Below are positions 25,347 to 33,782 of a stretch of DNA of 52,232 nt, in pieces. This stretch comes from Stenotrophomonas sp. UBA2302 (GTDB taxonomy: Bacteria > Pseudomonadota > Gammaproteobacteria > Xanthomonadales > Xanthomonadaceae). The stretch is taken from NCBI GenBank assembly GCA_002345545.1, contig DDVW01000075.1, positions 26,455-78,686 of the forward strand, read 5' to 3'. A program made the translations under genes and the position numbers. The notes below the pieces were generated by a model. That model saw only the letters and a list, made by a program, of their open reading frames with translations. It ran no database searches and was not told the DNA's origin. Position 1 is the stretch's first letter; each line of letters begins with the position of its first letter.

Positions 25347-26126
25347 TCAGCAGAAGCGCGGCGCGCGTTTTTCGAGGAAGGCGGCGGCACCTTCGACAAA
25401 GTCGCTGCTGTGGAAGGCATTGTTGAAGGCGGCATCGGCCTGCGCCACGCTGATGCCGGCATCGCCGCCGAGATAGCCGAGCACGGTCTTGATCGCCCGG
25501 CGGGCCTGTCCGGAGGTCCCCAGCAGCTGCTGCACCTGTGCCTGCGCCAGTGCCTCCAGCCCGTCTTCGGCGACCAGCTGGTTGACCAGCCCCCAGTCCA
25601 GCGCGGTGGCCGCATCCAGCAGGCGGCCTGTCATCAGCATCTCGCGGGCGCGGGCCATGCCCACGGCATTTATCAATCGGCGACTGTCATCGGCGCTGTA
25701 GACTAGGCCGAGTTTGGCCGGGGTGATGGCGAAACGGCTGCGGGCACTGGCCAGGCGCAGGTCGCAGGCCAACGCCAGACCCAGTCCGCCGCCGACACAG
25801 ACACCGTCGATTACGGCCAGCGTGGTCTGTGGCAGGCGTTGCAGTTTCAGCTGGGTGCGCTGTACCTGGGCGTTGTTGGCGGCAAAGGCGTCCGGTGCGG
25901 TGAGCAGCTGCCCCAACTCGTCGATGTCGGCGCCGGCGCTGAATGCCCCGGGCACCCCGGAAACCACCACGATCTGCGCTTCACTGGCGGCGATGGCATC
26001 CAGTGCGGTTTCGATCGCGGCCCAGTGGGCGGTGGCCAGCGCGTTGCGCTTGTCCGGACGGTGGATGCCGATGCGGGCGAGCGCGCCGTCGCGGCGCCAG
26101 GAAACTACAGTGTCGTCAGTGCTCAT
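25347..26126 (-). CDS. Enoyl-CoA hydratase/isomerase (crotonase) family protein
   Basis: This 259-residue crotonase-fold protein has the oxyanion-hole segments GAFSAGADIDEL near residues 62-73 and GVCVGGGLGLALACDLRLAS near 108-127. The two catalytic glutamates of classical hydratases are not both conserved: the second site reads AKLGLVYSADDSRRL. It may therefore be an isomerase, lyase or hydrolase of the superfamily rather than a simple hydratase. I chose ATG 26126, preceded by GGGG; an in-frame ATG 12 bp upstream is possible. It is first in its operon and divergent from the GntR gene at 26184. Confidence 0.88.
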   Translation of the reverse strand: MSTDDTVVSWRRDGALARIGIHRPDKRNALATAHWAAIETALDAIAASEAQIVVVSGVPGAFSAGADIDELGQLLTAPDAFAANNAQVQRTQLKLQRLPQTTLAVIDGVCVGGGLGLALACDLRLASARSRFAITPAKLGLVYSADDSRRLINAVGMARAREMLMTGRLLDAATALDWGLVNQLVAEDGLEALAQAQVQQLLGTSGQARRAIKTVLGYLGGDAGISVAQADAAFNNAFHSSDFVEGAAAFLEKRAPRFC

Positions 26127-26142
26127 GTTCTGCCCCATTTGT

Positions 26143-26163
26143 TCTATCGTTATAGCATTAAGC
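26143..26163. promoter_or_regulatory. Probable operator/promoter between echA-like gene and GntR gene
   Basis: The 57-bp divergent gap contains the imperfect dyad CTATCGTTATAG followed by CATTAAG. The sequence TARCATTAAG also occurs in front of the second GntR gene (36124-36133). It is AT-rich compared with its surroundings and would suit autoregulation. Confidence 0.4.
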
Positions 26164-26183
26164 CAAAAAAGGGTGAAGCGACC

Positions 26184-26972
26184 ATGTCCGAGGACACACT
26201 TGCCACACTGCTGAGTGCCAACGCGCACAAACTGCTGCGCAACGATCTGCCGACGCCGCTTTACCACCAGATGTTCAGCCTGCTGCGCGACCGCATCCTC
26301 AATGGCGAGATCCCGCGCGGGGCGCGCATACCGACCGAGTTCGACCTGGCCGACGGCTTCGGCGTCTCGCGCATCACCGCCAAGCGAGCGCTGGACGAGC
26401 TGGCCGCCGAGGGCCTGGTCGAGCGCCGCCGCGGCAAGGGCACCCACGTCATCCACCGCTCGCGGCCCAAGCCGCTGCACAGCCCGCTGACCGGGCTGCT
26501 GGAAAGCCTGGAAGTGCTGGCCGAGCATACCCGCGTGCAGTTGCTGCAGTTCCGCCGCGCGGTACCGCCGGAGCCGATCCGCGCCCTGTTCGATACCGGC
26601 CCGCGCGACCAGCTGGCCCACGCGATCCGCCTGCGCCTGCGCGGCGAAACCCCGTTCGGCCACTACAACAGCTGGACCCTCACCGACCACCAGGAGTTCA
26701 ACGAGGCGCGGCTGGCCAGCACTTCGCGCTTGAAGCTGTTCCAGGCCATCGGCATCCAGATCCGCCAGGTCGAGCAGGTGCTGTCGGCGGTCAATGCCGA
26801 CGCCATCGCCGCGATGCACCTGAAGGTGGAGCCCGGCACCGCGCTGCTGGCACTGGAGCGCCGCTCCTACGACGGCGCCGGCCAGCTGGTGGACCTGTTG
26901 CAGGTGCAGTACCGCCCGGACCAGTTCACCTACCAGATGACGCTGGACGTGGACGCCAGCGGGCACGACTGA
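26184..26972 (+). CDS. GntR-family transcriptional regulator, HutC subfamily, copy 1
   Basis: This 262-residue regulator has an N-terminal winged helix (TPLYHQMFSLLRDRILNGEIP, then PTEFDLADGFGVSRITAKRAL, then GLVERRRGKGTHV) and a C-terminal UTRA ligand-binding domain. It shares the VPPEPIR boundary, the FGxYxSWT segment and the LLxLLxxQYRPDQ strand with the second regulator at 36159, so the two are paralogues. HutC proteins usually repress catabolic genes and release DNA on binding a pathway intermediate. It is divergent from the echA-like operon and 126 bp ahead of a VOC gene; a palindrome lies in that gap. Confidence 0.93.
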   Translation: MSEDTLATLLSANAHKLLRNDLPTPLYHQMFSLLRDRILNGEIPRGARIPTEFDLADGFGVSRITAKRALDELAAEGLVERRRGKGTHVIHRSRPKPLHSPLTGLLESLEVLAEHTRVQLLQFRRAVPPEPIRALFDTGPRDQLAHAIRLRLRGETPFGHYNSWTLTDHQEFNEARLASTSRLKLFQAIGIQIRQVEQVLSAVNADAIAAMHLKVEPGTALLALERRSYDGAGQLVDLLQVQYRPDQFTYQMTLDVDASGHD

Positions 26973-27027
26973 TCGATCGTGCCCGCCCGGCACGATGCGT
27001 GCCCCGCGGACGACCAGGACGGCTGGA

Positions 27028-27047
27028 CAATATGTCCGGACATATTG
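27028..27047. promoter_or_regulatory. 20-bp perfect operator palindrome (TGTCCGGACA class)
   Basis: Perfect 20-bp dyad CAATATGTCCGGACATATTG, 51 bp upstream of the VOC gene start at 27099 and 55 bp after the GntR stop. The core is identical to that at 9333, 17556, 31494 and 36038. It suggests that the VOC gene has its own regulated promoter. Confidence 0.78.
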
Positions 27048-27098
27048 CAGGATCGGGACAGGCAAGACCTTTCCACGATCCTGCAACGGGAGCCCGGC

Positions 27099-28037
27099 AT
27101 GTTGTCCGAAGTGAAAGCAGTCACCCTTGGCGTCAGCGACCTGCAACGCGCGTGCGCCTTCTACCAGAACGCCCTTGGCTACCGCATACAATCCCAGGGC
27201 GCGCTGTCACCGGCGTTGGCGCCGCTTTGGCGTTTTGATCCATCGATGCAAGGCCATTACGCGATGCTGGCACCCGATGATTCGGGCCTGGGCCGCATCC
27301 GTCTGGTCGCCTTCGACACACCCGGCCAGCGCCTGTGGAATGCCGACAATCTGTACAACGGCATCGGCTTCTATGCATTGAACTTCCGCTGCCGCGATGC
27401 CCTGGCCACCATGCAGGCGATCACCGCCGCCGGCGGCAGTAGCGCACATGAGCCCAGCTACTGGGAAGTGAGCGAACAAGTGGCGGTACGCGATTCGATC
27501 AACGACGACCCCGACGGCATCCGCCTGGACGTGTTCTCCTACGAAAAGGGCGGTGAACTGCGCGGGCCGTTGGACACCGACGTCAGCGTGGTACAGACCA
27601 TCGCCATCGCCACCCGCGACGTGCCGCGTTCGGTGGCGTTCTACAAGGCGCTGGGTTTCCAGGTTCTGTTCGACCGCGTGCTGGACTTCCCCGAACTGCA
27701 AACCCTGCTTGGCACCGACCGGCCGGTCAAGATCCACAACGTCAACCTGATCAAGGACGGCCACATCGTGCCGGGCCGCGTGGAGATGTTTGCTTATCTG
27801 GAAATGGAGCACCTGCCCGATGCGCCGCTGCGCGATGTCGCCGTACCGCCGAACATTGGAATCCTCTCCGCATCGCTTGCCAGTACCGACTTGGATGCCG
27901 ACGTGACTGCGCTCATCGCATTGGGCGGCCAGCTGATCGCACGCGACACGCTGGAGCTGCCGGGTTTCGGCCGCAGCACCGTGGCCACCCTGTTCGGCCC
28001 CGATGGTGAGCAGTTGGAGCTGTTCCAGCCGCATTGA
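27099..28037 (+). CDS. Two-domain VOC family protein (dioxygenase/glyoxalase fold)
   Basis: This 312-residue protein has two VOC domains, as in extradiol dioxygenases and 4-hydroxyphenylpyruvate dioxygenase. Domain 1 begins VTLGVSDLQRACAFYQNALGY and domain 2 begins IAIATRDVPRSVAFYKALGF near residue 168; it ends GPDGEQLELFQPH, where the Glu could be a metal ligand. The first-strand metal His of typical dioxygenases is not evident (AVTLGV, TIAIAT), so metal dependence is uncertain. ATG 27099 has GGGAG upstream. It is a single gene behind its own palindrome and converges on the alpha/beta-hydrolase gene. Confidence 0.82.
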   Translation: MLSEVKAVTLGVSDLQRACAFYQNALGYRIQSQGALSPALAPLWRFDPSMQGHYAMLAPDDSGLGRIRLVAFDTPGQRLWNADNLYNGIGFYALNFRCRDALATMQAITAAGGSSAHEPSYWEVSEQVAVRDSINDDPDGIRLDVFSYEKGGELRGPLDTDVSVVQTIAIATRDVPRSVAFYKALGFQVLFDRVLDFPELQTLLGTDRPVKIHNVNLIKDGHIVPGRVEMFAYLEMEHLPDAPLRDVAVPPNIGILSASLASTDLDADVTALIALGGQLIARDTLELPGFGRSTVATLFGPDGEQLELFQPH

Positions 28038-28060
28038 GTCCCACGCGCCGGCGCATGTAC

Positions 28061-29644
28061 CTACTCAGATAAACGGCTGCGCAACGCTGCGATACGGCCG
28101 TCGTAGTCCTCGCTTTCATCTGCGACCAAGGTCACCGGCACGCCCATCGCCTCGATGCGTTCGGCCAGATCCGGCAGCAGCGCCGCGGCGAACATCGGCG
28201 GCATGCGCGCGCCCAGACGCAGCAGCTCCACCACGTTGGCATGCACCTGTGCGGTATCCGGCCCGGCCACCAGGCGCCGCGCCTGTGCGCTGGGCGACAA
28301 CCACGGCCACAACAGGTGGCGCTCGCGCTCCCACTGCCAAGCCTCGGCCAAGTGCCCACCGGCGGCATGCACCTTCGGGTCGGGCAGCTGCTGCATGAAG
28401 GTGTCGCATTCGGATGGCTGCAATAGCCACGGACGGTGCAGTACCACCTGCCGCACATACTCACCCAGGGCTTGTGCCAGCGCTGGCACATAACCGCAGG
28501 CGGCATCGTGCGCGTGGATCTCCACGGACAACCCAGCCGCCAGTTGCTCGCATACCGCCTGCAACGCGGCCTGCATCACGCCACCATCGAGTACCGCCGC
28601 CAGCTCGGAAGATGCACCGTGGCCCGGCAGTTCGATGGCGATATGCAGCCGCGCATCATCCAGCGCAATCTGCGGGCATCGCGACTGTTGGCCCGGGGCA
28701 TGTACATGCAGCACCGCCGCATCGCGGCCTGGCTTCAACCAGACCGCGACCTCACCAACCGGCGTGGCCAGCATGCGCCGTGACCAGCCTTCAACATTAC
28801 GCGCACCCAGCGGTGGTGGCGCCTCCGCATCGACGGTGATCTGCTGCAGGATCGCATCCATGCGGCGGTGCAGGCCGTCCACGCCATCGGGTTCTTCCAC
28901 GCTGAGTATGTTGTCCGGCAACACCGGCAGGCGCTGCCGATGCGCCAGCAGCACATCGTCATGGCGGTAGATCAACCATGCCGGGCAGCGCAATTCGGCC
29001 ACCCGCTCGCGCTGTGTGTAACGGAACGCAGCACCGTAACCACTGCGGTAGTTGTCGCCGACATCAAGGATGTCCATCGCCGCATCGTGCGTACCCTGCG
29101 CGGTATACGGCGGCAGGCGGATGGCGCACTCGGCCGAAGGATCGCACCACGGGAAGAAGTACAGCTGCTCACGCATACGCGACCACAGCCAACGCAGGTG
29201 GCCACCGTCCCAGCTCGGTACGAAAGGGGGCAGGTAGCGGTCGGTATAGCGCGCACGTTCGGCGTCATTGAACAGCGCATAGCCGTCCACGATCAGGCCA
29301 TGCAGCCGTTCCGGTGCGGACCAGGCCAAGTGCATGCCGATCAGGCCACCGGTGTGCATGCCGAACAAGGCGAACCGACCGATACCCAGCGCATCGGCAA
29401 ACTCCAGCGTGGCGGCGGCAAAGCGGTCGATGCCTGGCGCTTCTTCGGGCAGCAGGTCCGAGTAGCCGAAGCCGGGCGTGTCCGGCGCGATGACGGTGTA
29501 ACGATCGGCGAAGCGCTCGATCATCGACAGCCACATGCGCGAATTCTGCGGCGATTGATGCAGCAGCATCAGCACCGGTCCGCTGCCCGCGTACCGGTAA
29601 TGCACATGACGATTGCCGATACGGACGAACTGACGCTGGATCAT
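28061..29644 (-). CDS. Alpha/beta-hydrolase with His at the nucleophile position and a second hydrolase-like domain
   Basis: This 527-residue protein is twice the normal alpha/beta-hydrolase length. Residues 1-280 form a clear domain: LMLLHQSPQNSRMW (oxyanion region), APDTPGFGYSD, and the nucleophile elbow FGMHTGGLIG, where the usual G-x-S-x-G serine is His97. The C-terminal half also looks like a hydrolase-type core (LHIAIELPGHGASSE near residues 340-354, QVVLHRPWLLQP, VTLVADESEDYDGR) without a catalytic elbow. It may be a C-C or ester hydrolase, a cofactor-free oxygenase relative, or a binding protein. It is divergent from membrane protein C with a 22-bp palindrome between them. Confidence 0.85.
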   Translation of the reverse strand: MIQRQFVRIGNRHVHYRYAGSGPVLMLLHQSPQNSRMWLSMIERFADRYTVIAPDTPGFGYSDLLPEEAPGIDRFAAATLEFADALGIGRFALFGMHTGGLIGMHLAWSAPERLHGLIVDGYALFNDAERARYTDRYLPPFVPSWDGGHLRWLWSRMREQLYFFPWCDPSAECAIRLPPYTAQGTHDAAMDILDVGDNYRSGYGAAFRYTQRERVAELRCPAWLIYRHDDVLLAHRQRLPVLPDNILSVEEPDGVDGLHRRMDAILQQITVDAEAPPPLGARNVEGWSRRMLATPVGEVAVWLKPGRDAAVLHVHAPGQQSRCPQIALDDARLHIAIELPGHGASSELAAVLDGGVMQAALQAVCEQLAAGLSVEIHAHDAACGYVPALAQALGEYVRQVVLHRPWLLQPSECDTFMQQLPDPKVHAAGGHLAEAWQWERERHLLWPWLSPSAQARRLVAGPDTAQVHANVVELLRLGARMPPMFAAALLPDLAERIEAMGVPVTLVADESEDYDGRIAALRSRLSE

Positions 29645-29683
29645 GGGTTCTCCGGGGTACAGGGCAGGTAGCAGGCCCGCTTT

Positions 29684-29705
29684 GCATATTGATATATCAA
29701 TATGC
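29684..29705. promoter_or_regulatory. 22-bp perfect operator palindrome (TGATATATCA class)
   Basis: A perfect 22-bp dyad with centre ATTGATATATCAAT and outer GCAT/ATGC. It lies between the divergent alpha/beta-hydrolase (start 29644) and membrane protein C (start 29785) genes. Close relatives of its core occur before the TonB receptor gene (31531) and the second GntR gene (36106). Confidence 0.78.
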
Positions 29706-29784
29706 TATCTAAGGCTCAAGGCCCACATGTTCGCTTGTCACCCCGATGGGCCGCCCGCACACCTCCCGAAGGAGCAATGGCCCA

Positions 29785-30450
29785 ATGGCTTCGCATATCT
29801 ACCTAGTGTTCGTCCATGTCCTGCTGTTCGCATACTGGCTGGCACCGGACTGGGGCGTATACGTCAATTCAGCATACGTGGCGCGTGCCGACCTGCCGGT
29901 CACCGAACGACGGCGCTTCCTGCAGGCCGCGTTGCGCATCGATCTGCTGCCTCGCTCGTGCCTGATCCTGCTGCTGCCAGTGGGCCTGCAGCTGGCTCGC
30001 AACCTGGGACTGCTGCAGTTGCCCACCCCGGCGATGGTGGCCATATGGGCCGCCGGTATTGCGTGGCTGCTGCTGTCGTGGTCGGTATACCGCACCCAAG
30101 CGATGAACATCGGCCGGCGACTGCGCAACATTGACCATGCCATCCGCATTGTGCTGGCAGTGTTGCTGCTAGCCCTGTCCATCTACGCGCTGGCAACCGG
30201 CGAGCTGTTCGCAGCGCGCTGGCTGGCGGTGAAGGTAGGTGGTTTTGGCCTTCTGCTGACGCTCGGTCTGATGCTGCGCAAGGTGATGGGCGGCTGGGCA
30301 GAAGGTTTCCACCGGCTGGAAGTGGAAGGTTCCTCGCCAGCCACGGAAGCCGTGTTTGCAACGGGGCTGCGCCGCGCCCGCCCCATCGTCTTCGTGTTCT
30401 GGACCACCAGTGCACTGATGGCCTTCCTCGGCCTGGTCAAACCCTTCTAA
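29785..30450 (+). CDS. Membrane protein of the four-copy local family, member C
   Basis: This 221-residue protein has about six hydrophobic helices. It begins MASHIYLVFVHVLLFAYWLAPDWGVYV, matching the first helix of members A and D including the histidine; IDLLPRS replaces DMVPRT, and the C-terminus is GLVKPF. AAGGAG lies 10 bp upstream of ATG 29785. The SDR gene follows after 19 bp. The pairing of each family member with a redox enzyme or a receptor gene suggests a role near the membrane in substrate or electron handling, but this is inference. Confidence 0.8.
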   Translation: MASHIYLVFVHVLLFAYWLAPDWGVYVNSAYVARADLPVTERRRFLQAALRIDLLPRSCLILLLPVGLQLARNLGLLQLPTPAMVAIWAAGIAWLLLSWSVYRTQAMNIGRRLRNIDHAIRIVLAVLLLALSIYALATGELFAARWLAVKVGGFGLLLTLGLMLRKVMGGWAEGFHRLEVEGSSPATEAVFATGLRRARPIVFVFWTTSALMAFLGLVKPF

Positions 30451-30469
30451 CACCATTACGGAGCCCGGC

Positions 30470-31258
30470 ATGAACCCCCTGACTGATTGCGTCGTCCGTC
30501 TTCCTGCTGCACGCATCGCGCTGGTGGTAGGCGGTTGTGGAGGCATCGGCCTTGCCATCGTCACTGCCCTGCATGCGCAGGGGCTGCGCGTAGTGGTGAT
30601 GGACCTGGCCAGCTCGCTGCAGGCGCGGCCCCTGCCCGATGGCGTGGCACGCATTGCCGTCGACCTGCGCGAAGAGTTTTCCGTCATCGCTGCATTCAAG
30701 GCGTTGGCTGCCGAACACCCGCACCTCGACTATCTGGTCAACGTCGCCGGCTACACCAGTGCATTGCAACCAGTGGAAGAATTAGGAACGGCGACATTCG
30801 ACGATATCCATGCCGGCAACCTCCGTGGCATGCTGCTGTGCTGCAAGCATGCATTGCCGCTGCTGCGTGCCGGCAACGACGCGGCCATCGTCAATGTATC
30901 CACCGGCATAGCCAACATTGGTGCCGCCGGCTATGCCGCCTATGCCACTGCCAAGGCCGGCGTGAACGCACTCACCCGCGTGCTCGCTGCCGAGGCCGCG
31001 CCCACCGTGCGGGTCAATGCCATCGCCCCTGGAGGCGTGGATACCGCCTTCCTGCGCGGCGGCTATGGACGCGGTGGCGCCGATGACGGCCCACCGCTGC
31101 GCGTGAACATCGACGACTACGCCAGGCGCGTACCGCTGGGCCGCATAGGTGTTACGACCGACATGGTCGGCCCGGTGCTGTTCCTGCTGTCATCAGCGGC
31201 GGCCTATGTCAGTGGGCAGGTCCTGCACGTCAATGGCGGCGCACTGATGCGCGACTGA
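30470..31258 (+). CDS. Short-chain dehydrogenase/reductase
   Basis: This 262-residue SDR has the cofactor motif VVGGCGGIGLAIV near residues 18-30 (first Gly of TGxxxGxG replaced by VG), the NVAGY structural motif, Ser in VNVSTGIAN, catalytic YAAYATAKAG and a C-terminal VSGQVLHVNGGALM. It probably oxidises a hydroxylated intermediate with NAD(P). It is in one operon with membrane protein C, behind the TGATATATCA-class palindrome, and 343 bp ahead of the TonB receptor gene. It is not closely similar to the SDR at 8133 in its loops. Confidence 0.9.
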   Translation: MNPLTDCVVRLPAARIALVVGGCGGIGLAIVTALHAQGLRVVVMDLASSLQARPLPDGVARIAVDLREEFSVIAAFKALAAEHPHLDYLVNVAGYTSALQPVEELGTATFDDIHAGNLRGMLLCCKHALPLLRAGNDAAIVNVSTGIANIGAAGYAAYATAKAGVNALTRVLAAEAAPTVRVNAIAPGGVDTAFLRGGYGRGGADDGPPLRVNIDDYARRVPLGRIGVTTDMVGPVLFLLSSAAAYVSGQVLHVNGGALMRD

Positions 31259-31493
31259 AACCTGGATGCAAATCCATGCCGTGATCGCCCGCACGTTGTC
31301 GCTTGAAGGAAGCCGGGCTGCGTGCGCAGCGTGGCGATAAGTTTGTCCTACTTATAAAACCTATAGATCATTTTTATCCGGAGAAATTCTGCAATCCCTC
31401 TCTAAATTTCAATAAATATTTATTATTATCAATGGTTTACTTTGTGAATGGGCGAAACCAAATTCAACGGAAAAATTCGTGAAAGTCTGGTTG

Positions 31494-31507
31494 ATTGTCC
31501 GGACAAT
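31494..31507. promoter_or_regulatory. 14-bp operator palindrome (TGTCCGGACA class)
   Basis: Perfect dyad ATTGTCCGGACAAT, 93 bp upstream of the TonB receptor start and 23 bp before the second-class operator. The receptor promoter is thus the one place where a good copy of each operator type occurs together. Confidence 0.75.
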
Positions 31508-31530
31508 TGGGACAATACTCGAAAGGAAGC

Positions 31531-31544
31531 ATTGATATATCTAT
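31531..31544. promoter_or_regulatory. Near-palindromic operator (TGATATATCA class)
   Basis: ATTGATATATCTAT is the same as the centre of the 22-bp palindrome at 29684 except at one position (T for A), leaving one mismatched pair in the dyad. It lies 56 bp upstream of the TonB receptor start. Confidence 0.6.
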
Positions 31545-31600
31545 ATGTCGATGCGGTTTCCGTACCACCTGTTTCTTCCATCCACGCTACGAGGCGAGTC

Positions 31601-33721
31601 ATGAAAGAAGTTGTGTACCGGAGTGCATTGGCGGTTGCGATCGTGGCTGCCTTGAGTTGTGGAGAACTCCACGCCCAGAACCCCCCCCCTGCTGAAGACA
31701 CTGTGCAGCTGGACCAAGTCAGCGTGACTGCCCAGCGACGCGAAGAACAGCTCCAGAAAACACCGCTCAGCATGAGCGTGATCAGCGGGCCGGCCTTGGA
31801 CCGCATGCAGATCCAGCGCGTGGACGACGTCAAGTTCACCACGCCCAACATCATTATCGAGCAGAACACCGGCACCAGCTCGAACGCCAAGATCATCATG
31901 CGCGGCGTCGGCGCCGATGAGTCGATGTTCACCAACGACCCGGCCGTGGCGCTGTATATCGACGACGTGTACATCGCGCGCCAGAACGGCGCCATGCTCG
32001 ACCTCTACGACGTCGACCGCATCGAAGTACTGCGAGGGCCGCAGGGCACCCTGTACGGTCGCAATGCCACCGGCGGCGCCATCCGCTACATCTCCAAGAA
32101 ACCGACCGGCGAAGACAAGCTGGCCTTCGACGCCAGCGTCGGCAACCTCGGCCGGCTGGATGGCCGCGCCATGTTCGCCACCCGCATCGGCGAAACCCTG
32201 GACATGTCGGCGGCAGTGCTCAGCCGCAACCGCGACGGCATCATGAAGGACCTCACCCACGACCGCATGGTCAACGACCAGAAGGTACTGGCTGGTCGCC
32301 TGGCATTCGCCAGCACCTGGGGCGAGGCTTCCTATGCCACCTTGAGCATCGACCGCCTGCGCGAACGCTCCACGCCAGCCTGGGGCACCCCGGTGGCGCG
32401 AGACCCGAGCACTGACAAGGTCACGCCCAAGCTGGGCAGCTTCTACCGGACGCAGACCGACACCCTCGGCATCAACGATCTGGACCAGTTCGGCCTCGCC
32501 CTGACCAACGAAACCGACTTTGGCGCGTTCTCGTGGCGCAGCATCCTGCACTACCGCGAGCTGCAGCATCACTTCTACATGGACGTGGATGGCACCGAGC
32601 AGATGCGTTACCACCTGGAACAGGATCAGAAGCAGAACCAGCGTGGATACGAGGCCCAGTTCACCTCGCAGACCGAAGGCCCCTTCAGCTGGGTGGCCGG
32701 CGCGTTCGCGTTCAAGGAACATAACAACCAGCCCACCCGCAATGACATCTTCACCCGCGGCGGTACCAACTACGTCAAGCAGGACACCACCGCCTACGCG
32801 CTGTACGCACAAGGCGACTACAAGTTCACCGACAAGCTGACCTTCACCCTGGGCGGCCGCTACAGCTATGAGAACAAGGACTTCTCGGTGCGCTCGGTGA
32901 AGGCCAACGGTGATCCGAACTACAGCAAGGAACTGGAGAAGAGCTGGAACCGCCCTGATTGGAAGGTGTTGCTGTCCTATGACTTCAGCGACAACGTGAT
33001 GGGCTATGCCAGCGTCACCACCGGCTTCAAGAGCGGTGGCTTCAACGGCCGCGGCACCACCTATGAGACGGTCACCCCTGTTGATGCCGAGACCCTGCGC
33101 GCCTACGAGGTAGGCGTGAAGTCCACGCTGTGGGACAACCGCCTGCGTCTGAACGCTGACTACTACCGCCTGGAGTACGACGGCATCCAGCTGACGGCGG
33201 TGAACTCCGATGGCGTGTTCGTGATGACCAACGCCACCGGTGCGCTGATCCAGGGCTTCGAGGTGGACGCCCAGGCGCAGCTGACCAGCAAGCTGCGCCT
33301 GGATGCGAGCATCGGCACCATTGATGGTGAGTACAAGGACTATGCAGCCGTCAACGCGGCCTACTTCAAGGGCCTCTCGATGAAGAGCTCGCCGGACATG
33401 CAGTGGACCCTGGCAGCCACCTACGTGCAGCCGGTCGGCAACGCCGACCTGGTGTTCAGTGGCCAGGCCCGCCATACCGATGAGTATTACCAGAACCAGG
33501 ACACCTCGCGGCTGATCATGACCCGCGCCAATACCGAGTACAACGCACGCATCTCCTACGAGCCGCGTGACGCCAACTGGTCGGTGGCTGCGTGGGGCAA
33601 GAATCTGAGCAACGAGTTCGCCTCCGCCGGTGGCTTCGACATCGCCGGCCTGGGCATCGGTGTGATCTACCCCAACGTGCCGCGTACCTACGGCCTCGAG
33701 TTCAAGTACCGCTTCTGGTAA
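31601..33721 (+). CDS. TonB-dependent outer-membrane receptor
   Basis: This 706-residue protein has a signal peptide (MKEVVYRSALAVAIVAALSC, cleavage after ELHA), a TonB-box-like LDQVSVTAQRREE near residues 38-50, a plug domain (NIIIEQNTGTSSNAKIIMRG, DDVYIAR, then VLRGPQGTLYGRNATGG near 142-158) and a beta-barrel ending GLEFKYRFW with the terminal aromatic. It belongs to the short sphingomonad/xanthomonad type without a signalling extension. It should import the substrate of this region with energy from TonB. ATG 31601 has GAGG upstream; earlier in-frame starts lack the signal peptide. A nine-C run lies just after the signal cleavage site. Confidence 0.93.
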   Translation: MKEVVYRSALAVAIVAALSCGELHAQNPPPAEDTVQLDQVSVTAQRREEQLQKTPLSMSVISGPALDRMQIQRVDDVKFTTPNIIIEQNTGTSSNAKIIMRGVGADESMFTNDPAVALYIDDVYIARQNGAMLDLYDVDRIEVLRGPQGTLYGRNATGGAIRYISKKPTGEDKLAFDASVGNLGRLDGRAMFATRIGETLDMSAAVLSRNRDGIMKDLTHDRMVNDQKVLAGRLAFASTWGEASYATLSIDRLRERSTPAWGTPVARDPSTDKVTPKLGSFYRTQTDTLGINDLDQFGLALTNETDFGAFSWRSILHYRELQHHFYMDVDGTEQMRYHLEQDQKQNQRGYEAQFTSQTEGPFSWVAGAFAFKEHNNQPTRNDIFTRGGTNYVKQDTTAYALYAQGDYKFTDKLTFTLGGRYSYENKDFSVRSVKANGDPNYSKELEKSWNRPDWKVLLSYDFSDNVMGYASVTTGFKSGGFNGRGTTYETVTPVDAETLRAYEVGVKSTLWDNRLRLNADYYRLEYDGIQLTAVNSDGVFVMTNATGALIQGFEVDAQAQLTSKLRLDASIGTIDGEYKDYAAVNAAYFKGLSMKSSPDMQWTLAATYVQPVGNADLVFSGQARHTDEYYQNQDTSRLIMTRANTEYNARISYEPRDANWSVAAWGKNLSNEFASAGGFDIAGLGIGVIYPNVPRTYGLEFKYRFW
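31681..31689 (+). repeat. Nine-base poly-C tract in the TonB receptor gene
   Basis: Nine consecutive C residues encode the Asn-Pro-Pro-Pro stretch just after the predicted signal cleavage site (codons 27-30). Gain or loss of one base would shift the frame early in the gene, so slipped-strand on/off switching is possible. The frame is intact here. Confidence 0.7.
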
Positions 33722-33741
33722 GCACCGCCACATTGCCACAC

Positions 33742-33772
33742 ACATCGCTCCCGCACGGGAGCGATGTCTTTT
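33742..33772 (+). terminator. Terminator hairpin after the TonB receptor gene
   Basis: A perfect 11-bp stem (ACATCGCTCCC with GGGAGCGATGT, loop GCAC) is followed by CTTTT. It lies between the receptor gene and membrane protein D. The ribosome-binding GGAG of the latter comes directly after, so it may be a partial terminator that lowers expression of the downstream gene. Confidence 0.75.
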
Positions 33773-33782
33773 GGAGACCACG

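Larger units (their letters stand above)
31259..31600. promoter_or_regulatory. AT-rich regulatory region of the TonB receptor gene
   Basis: This 342-bp gap is markedly richer in A+T than its surroundings, especially 31335-31450. It holds a perfect 14-bp AT dyad (31411-31424, AATAAATATTTATT) overlapping a GATAAT-like stretch on the minus strand, weakly like a Fur box (about 13 of 19 positions by my count). Downstream follow one operator of each palindrome class (31494 and 31531). No coding frame with a ribosome-binding site is convincing. Confidence 0.6.

Noticed and set aside
26051..26060. TGTCCGGACG inside the echA-like gene
   Set aside because: It lies in coding sequence and the dyad is broken at the last base, so I do not count it as an operator.
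31541..33781. 746-residue minus-strand frame opposite the TonB receptor gene
   Set aside because: The receptor on the plus strand has signal peptide, plug and barrel motifs; the antisense frame has none.
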